Positions 61,452-64,000 of a DNA stretch of 64,000 bases are shown piece by piece. Positions within the stretch are counted from its first letter, which is position 1, and each line of letters starts with the position of its first letter. The notes beneath the pieces are model-generated. The model saw nothing but the letters and a program-made list of their open reading frames with translations, was not told the DNA's origin and ran no database searches. The DNA lies in contig CANNAC010000001.1 of assembly GCA_947502495.1 (NCBI GenBank), positions 310,001-374,000 on the forward strand, in the 5' to 3' direction. This DNA is from an uncultured Flavobacteriaceae bacterium (GTDB taxonomy: Bacteria > Bacteroidota > Bacteroidia > Flavobacteriales > Flavobacteriaceae). The translations under genes and the position numbers were made by a program.

Positions 61452-62873
61452 TTAAGTGCTAAGTTTTTTTATCATACCATTAAAAATAAAACCATGAAAG
61501 GGTAAAACGCTGTACCAATATAAGCGACCAAGTATTCCTCTAGGTCTAAAAGTAGCAGTCTGTTTTAATATACTATTTTCTATTTTAAATTCCAACCAAG
61601 CTTCTCCTGGTAGTTTCATTTCGGCATAGAGTAGGAGCTTTTGTTTTTCTTTATCGGCATATATCACTCTCCAGAAATCTAAAGCATCTCCTGGCTCTAA
61701 ATTTGTAGGACTAGTTCTTCCTCGTCTTAATCCAATGCCACCAAAGAGTTTATCTAAATAGCCTCTTAATTTCCAAAGAAAATTACCATAGTACCAACCT
61801 GTTTGTCCGCCAATAGCCCATATTTTATCTATTGTTTTCTGGTTGTCCGTTACTTTACGTTCTTTATAATCTTGAAAGCAACCATATTTGGGAACGTTAA
61901 TATATTTATGAAAGCTATTTTTTAACCTTCCGCTGCTAATAAAAGAATCCTTCCAACTAGATATAATGCTATTCTGTTCTATTTTTTCAAAAGCCAAAGC
62001 AACAGCATCCTTATAACTTAAAGGTTGTACATCTAATATCGTATTGATTTCACTTGGTTTTCCAATAATTTCAACTCCCATACTATCTACTAAATTGGAA
62101 GCTAGTTTATAGGAAGTGGATGTTACAAAATACAGCCAATAGGAAGACAATTTTGCTGTCATTACAGGAACCGTTAAAATGTATCTTTTAAGTTGTCTTA
62201 CTTCTGCAAATTGTAATAGCATTTGCTTGTAGGTTAACACTTCTGGGCCAAAAATATCAAAGGACTTGTTGTAGGTTTCTTTTTTGCCTAAACTTTTAAA
62301 TAAAAAGGAAAGTACATCGCGAACCGCTAAAGGTTGTGTTTTTGTATGCAACCATTTAGGAGCAATCATAAAAGGTAATTTTTCTACTAAATCTCTAATG
62401 ATTTCAAAGGATGAACTACCCGAACCTACAATAATTCCAGCTTTAAATACTGTTAATACATAGCTGTTGGATTGTAAGGTATGCTCTACATTTTTACGCG
62501 ATTTAAGATGCTTAGATAAATTTTCGTCATTAATAATTCCACTTAAGTAAATAACTTGTTGTGCTTCCGTTTTTTCTATATAATATTTAAAATTAGATGC
62601 GCATTCTTGCTCTAGTTTTTCAAAATCGTTCGATGTATTAGACATGGAATGAATGAGGTAATAAGCAGCATCAATTTCTTTGGGTATATTTTTTAATGTT
62701 TCTGGTTTTAAAAAATCGACTTCTATAACATCAATATGTTCTTCTTGTAGGTAGCTTTTATCTGCACGTAATTTATCTCTAACGGCACAAATAACATGAT
62801 GCCCTTCATTTACCAATAAAGGAATTAAGCGTTTGCCTATGTAGCCTGTTGCACCTGTTACAAGAATGTTCAT
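61452..62873 (-). CDS. YbjT-like SDR with DUF2867 C-terminal domain
   Basis: A 473-residue NAD(P)-binding protein. The N-terminus (MNILVTGATGYIGKRLIPLL) has an atypical SDR Rossmann turn; residues 1-280 form the NmrA-like SDR. Residues about 320-470 form a DUF2867 domain (GGIGLRRGRTSPTNLEPGDALDFWRVI). The pair is usual in Bacteroidota light or stress gene clusters; its substrate is unknown, and quinone or membrane-related roles have been suggested. It follows the ABC1 gene by 2 nt. Confidence 0.87.
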   Translation of the reverse strand: MNILVTGATGYIGKRLIPLLVNEGHHVICAVRDKLRADKSYLQEEHIDVIEVDFLKPETLKNIPKEIDAAYYLIHSMSNTSNDFEKLEQECASNFKYYIEKTEAQQVIYLSGIINDENLSKHLKSRKNVEHTLQSNSYVLTVFKAGIIVGSGSSSFEIIRDLVEKLPFMIAPKWLHTKTQPLAVRDVLSFLFKSLGKKETYNKSFDIFGPEVLTYKQMLLQFAEVRQLKRYILTVPVMTAKLSSYWLYFVTSTSYKLASNLVDSMGVEIIGKPSEINTILDVQPLSYKDAVALAFEKIEQNSIISSWKDSFISSGRLKNSFHKYINVPKYGCFQDYKERKVTDNQKTIDKIWAIGGQTGWYYGNFLWKLRGYLDKLFGGIGLRRGRTSPTNLEPGDALDFWRVIYADKEKQKLLLYAEMKLPGEAWLEFKIENSILKQTATFRPRGILGRLYWYSVLPFHGFIFNGMIKKLST

Positions 62874-62875
62874 TT

Positions 62876-64000
62876 TTATAAGGTGTGAAAATTGTTAATA
62901 TTAATGTGCTTTGCTTTTAAGTCGAACATTAAATTATAGAGTCCAAAAAAGGTTCTATTGATATAAATAAAATGTTTGGAACCCCTGTTTCCATTCATTT
63001 TTCTTAATTGTGTGCTTTTTGAATAATGCTCGCCTAGTGCTGCAATTTCTTGAAAGAAATAAGGATTAGAAAAATCAAAAGTTTCGTCTTGTAAGGGTCT
63101 TGCAAATAGGCTTAGCATTTTGTGAAACATCTCTGTGAAAAATTCGATTTCCTCGGCAGTGTCTTCCTCTTTTAAAATTTCTAGTTCGTATAATTTAGAA
63201 AGAAATATTTCTTCATTTTCTATGTTCTCTTTCTTCGCTAATTCAAAATATGGTTTGTAAAAAGTGTCTGGAATACTTTTCATACAACCAAAATCTAATG
63301 CGATTAAATCTCCTTCGTCGGAAACTAAAAAATTTCCTGGATGTGGATCTGCATGTACTTTTTTGAGCACATGAATTTGATACATATAAAAATCCCATAG
63401 TGCTTGTCCGACTTTATTTGCCGTGTCTTCCTTTTTATTTATTGCTGTAAATTCGGATAGATGTATACCATCCATATAATCCATAGTAATAATTCTATTC
63501 GAAGACAGTTCTTCATAATACTCTGGAAACTTCAGATTAGGAATATGTGCACAAGCTTTTGAAACTTCTATGCTTTGTTCTATTTCTAAAATGTAATTCG
63601 TCTCTTCAATTAATTTGGTTTCTACTTCACTAAAATATTTATCTGAATCTTTTCCTTTAATATTGAACATTTTCATTGCTATAGGTTTCACCATAGCTAA
63701 ATCGGAAGAGATACTTTCTGCAACTCCTGGATATTGGATTTTCACAGCAAGTTTTTTCCCATTTCTTTTTGCTATATGAACTTGGCCAATACTAGCAGCA
63801 TTTACAGAAGTTGCATTAAAAGTATCAAATAATTCGTTGGGAGATTTTCCAAAATATTTTTTAAATGTTTTAATTACAAGCGCAGGAGATAAAGGAGGAA
63901 CCGAAAATTGTGACAAAGAGAATTTTTCTACATAAGCCTGCGGAAGTATGCTTTTTTCCATACTTAACATTTGTGCAACTTTTAATGCACTACCTTTAAG
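62876..64000 (-). CDS. ABC1/UbiB-family atypical kinase-like protein (5' end beyond window)
   Basis: An open frame of 375 codons that reaches the right edge without a start; the true 5' end lies outside. The visible residues begin LKGSALKVAQMLSMEKS, the diagnostic KxGQ-like segment (here KGSALKVAQ) of ABC1 kinases. Then come the Ala-rich loop (NAASIGQVHIAK), VKIQYPG (Lys in VKIQ), HADPHPGNFLVSD and LIALDFG. In other bacteria UbiB assists quinone biosynthesis as an ATPase. Start positions inside the window (63970) are internal Met codons only. Confidence 0.9.
   Translation of the reverse strand, partial: LKGSALKVAQMLSMEKSILPQAYVEKFSLSQFSVPPLSPALVIKTFKKYFGKSPNELFDTFNATSVNAASIGQVHIAKRNGKKLAVKIQYPGVAESISSDLAMVKPIAMKMFNIKGKDSDKYFSEVETKLIEETNYILEIEQSIEVSKACAHIPNLKFPEYYEELSSNRIITMDYMDGIHLSEFTAINKKEDTANKVGQALWDFYMYQIHVLKKVHADPHPGNFLVSDEGDLIALDFGCMKSIPDTFYKPYFELAKKENIENEEIFLSKLYELEILKEEDTAEEIEFFTEMFHKMLSLFARPLQDETFDFSNPYFFQEIAALGEHYSKSTQLRKMNGNRGSKHFIYINRTFFGLYNLMFDLKAKHININNFHTL

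Overview
The window reads as one contig of a marine-type Flavobacteriaceae (Bacteroidota) chromosome. The evidence is the low GC content, TAnnTTTG-type promoter boxes, scarce Shine-Dalgarno sequences, several proteins ending in a type IX secretion (T9SS) sorting domain, an Oar-like TonB-dependent receptor, LytTR/LytS-type two-component proteins, and many Bacteroidota-restricted small families (DUF4421, DUF4290, DUF6495, a Lacal_2735-like protein). No prophage, insertion sequence, CRISPR array or rRNA operon was seen. One tRNA (Met-CAT) is present. Both ends cut a gene: a TrkH/KtrB potassium transporter on the left and an ABC1/UbiB kinase-like protein on the right.

Layout. 1-17.8 kb is housekeeping: K+ uptake, an FMO-like oxidoreductase, rdgB, hpf, rlmH, nadC, a YihY membrane protein, a LytTR response regulator with its TPR histidine kinase, a T9SS cargo and two small secreted proteins, priA, an orphan LytTR regulator, and rpsF-rpsR-rplI. 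17.8-27.5 kb holds an Oar-like receptor, a GDPD lipoprotein, DUF6495, a membrane gene broken by a one-base homopolymer shift, a POT transporter, a MacB-like permease and hisS. 27.5-40.8 kb is a T9SS cargo island, all on the minus strand. It contains a 1926-aa adhesin-like protein, two stand-alone copies of its C-terminal module (one killed by a single nonsense codon), a secreted M14 carboxypeptidase and a secreted N-formylglutamate-amidohydrolase-like protein.

40.9-47.3 kb is the most notable block, an SOS-like mutagenesis cassette. A LexA/UmuD-type S24 repressor with an intact Ala-Gly/Ser/Lys set overlaps a DnaQ-exonuclease/GIY-YIG fusion. It is divergent from a Y-family polymerase translationally coupled to a short DnaE-type polymerase. 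The 52-bp divergent spacer holds a perfect 8-1-8 palindrome beside two back-to-back -7 boxes that lie only 4-7 bases from the start codons.

47.5-56.2 kb returns to housekeeping: tRNA-Met, a START-like protein, a PabC-like lyase, YqgE, HU, an AAA ATPase-recQ-fmt operon, DUF493, DUF4290 and a murA that carries Asp instead of the fosfomycin-target Cys. 56.2-64 kb is a tightly packed minus-strand light/oxidative-stress operon: UbiB-like kinase, YbjT-like SDR, folE, a small protein, an SDR lacking the catalytic Tyr, glutathione peroxidase, a 56-aa Lacal_2735-like protein, TspO, SRPBCC, photolyase and a SnoaL-like protein. Function calls rest on motif reading alone; no database search was possible.
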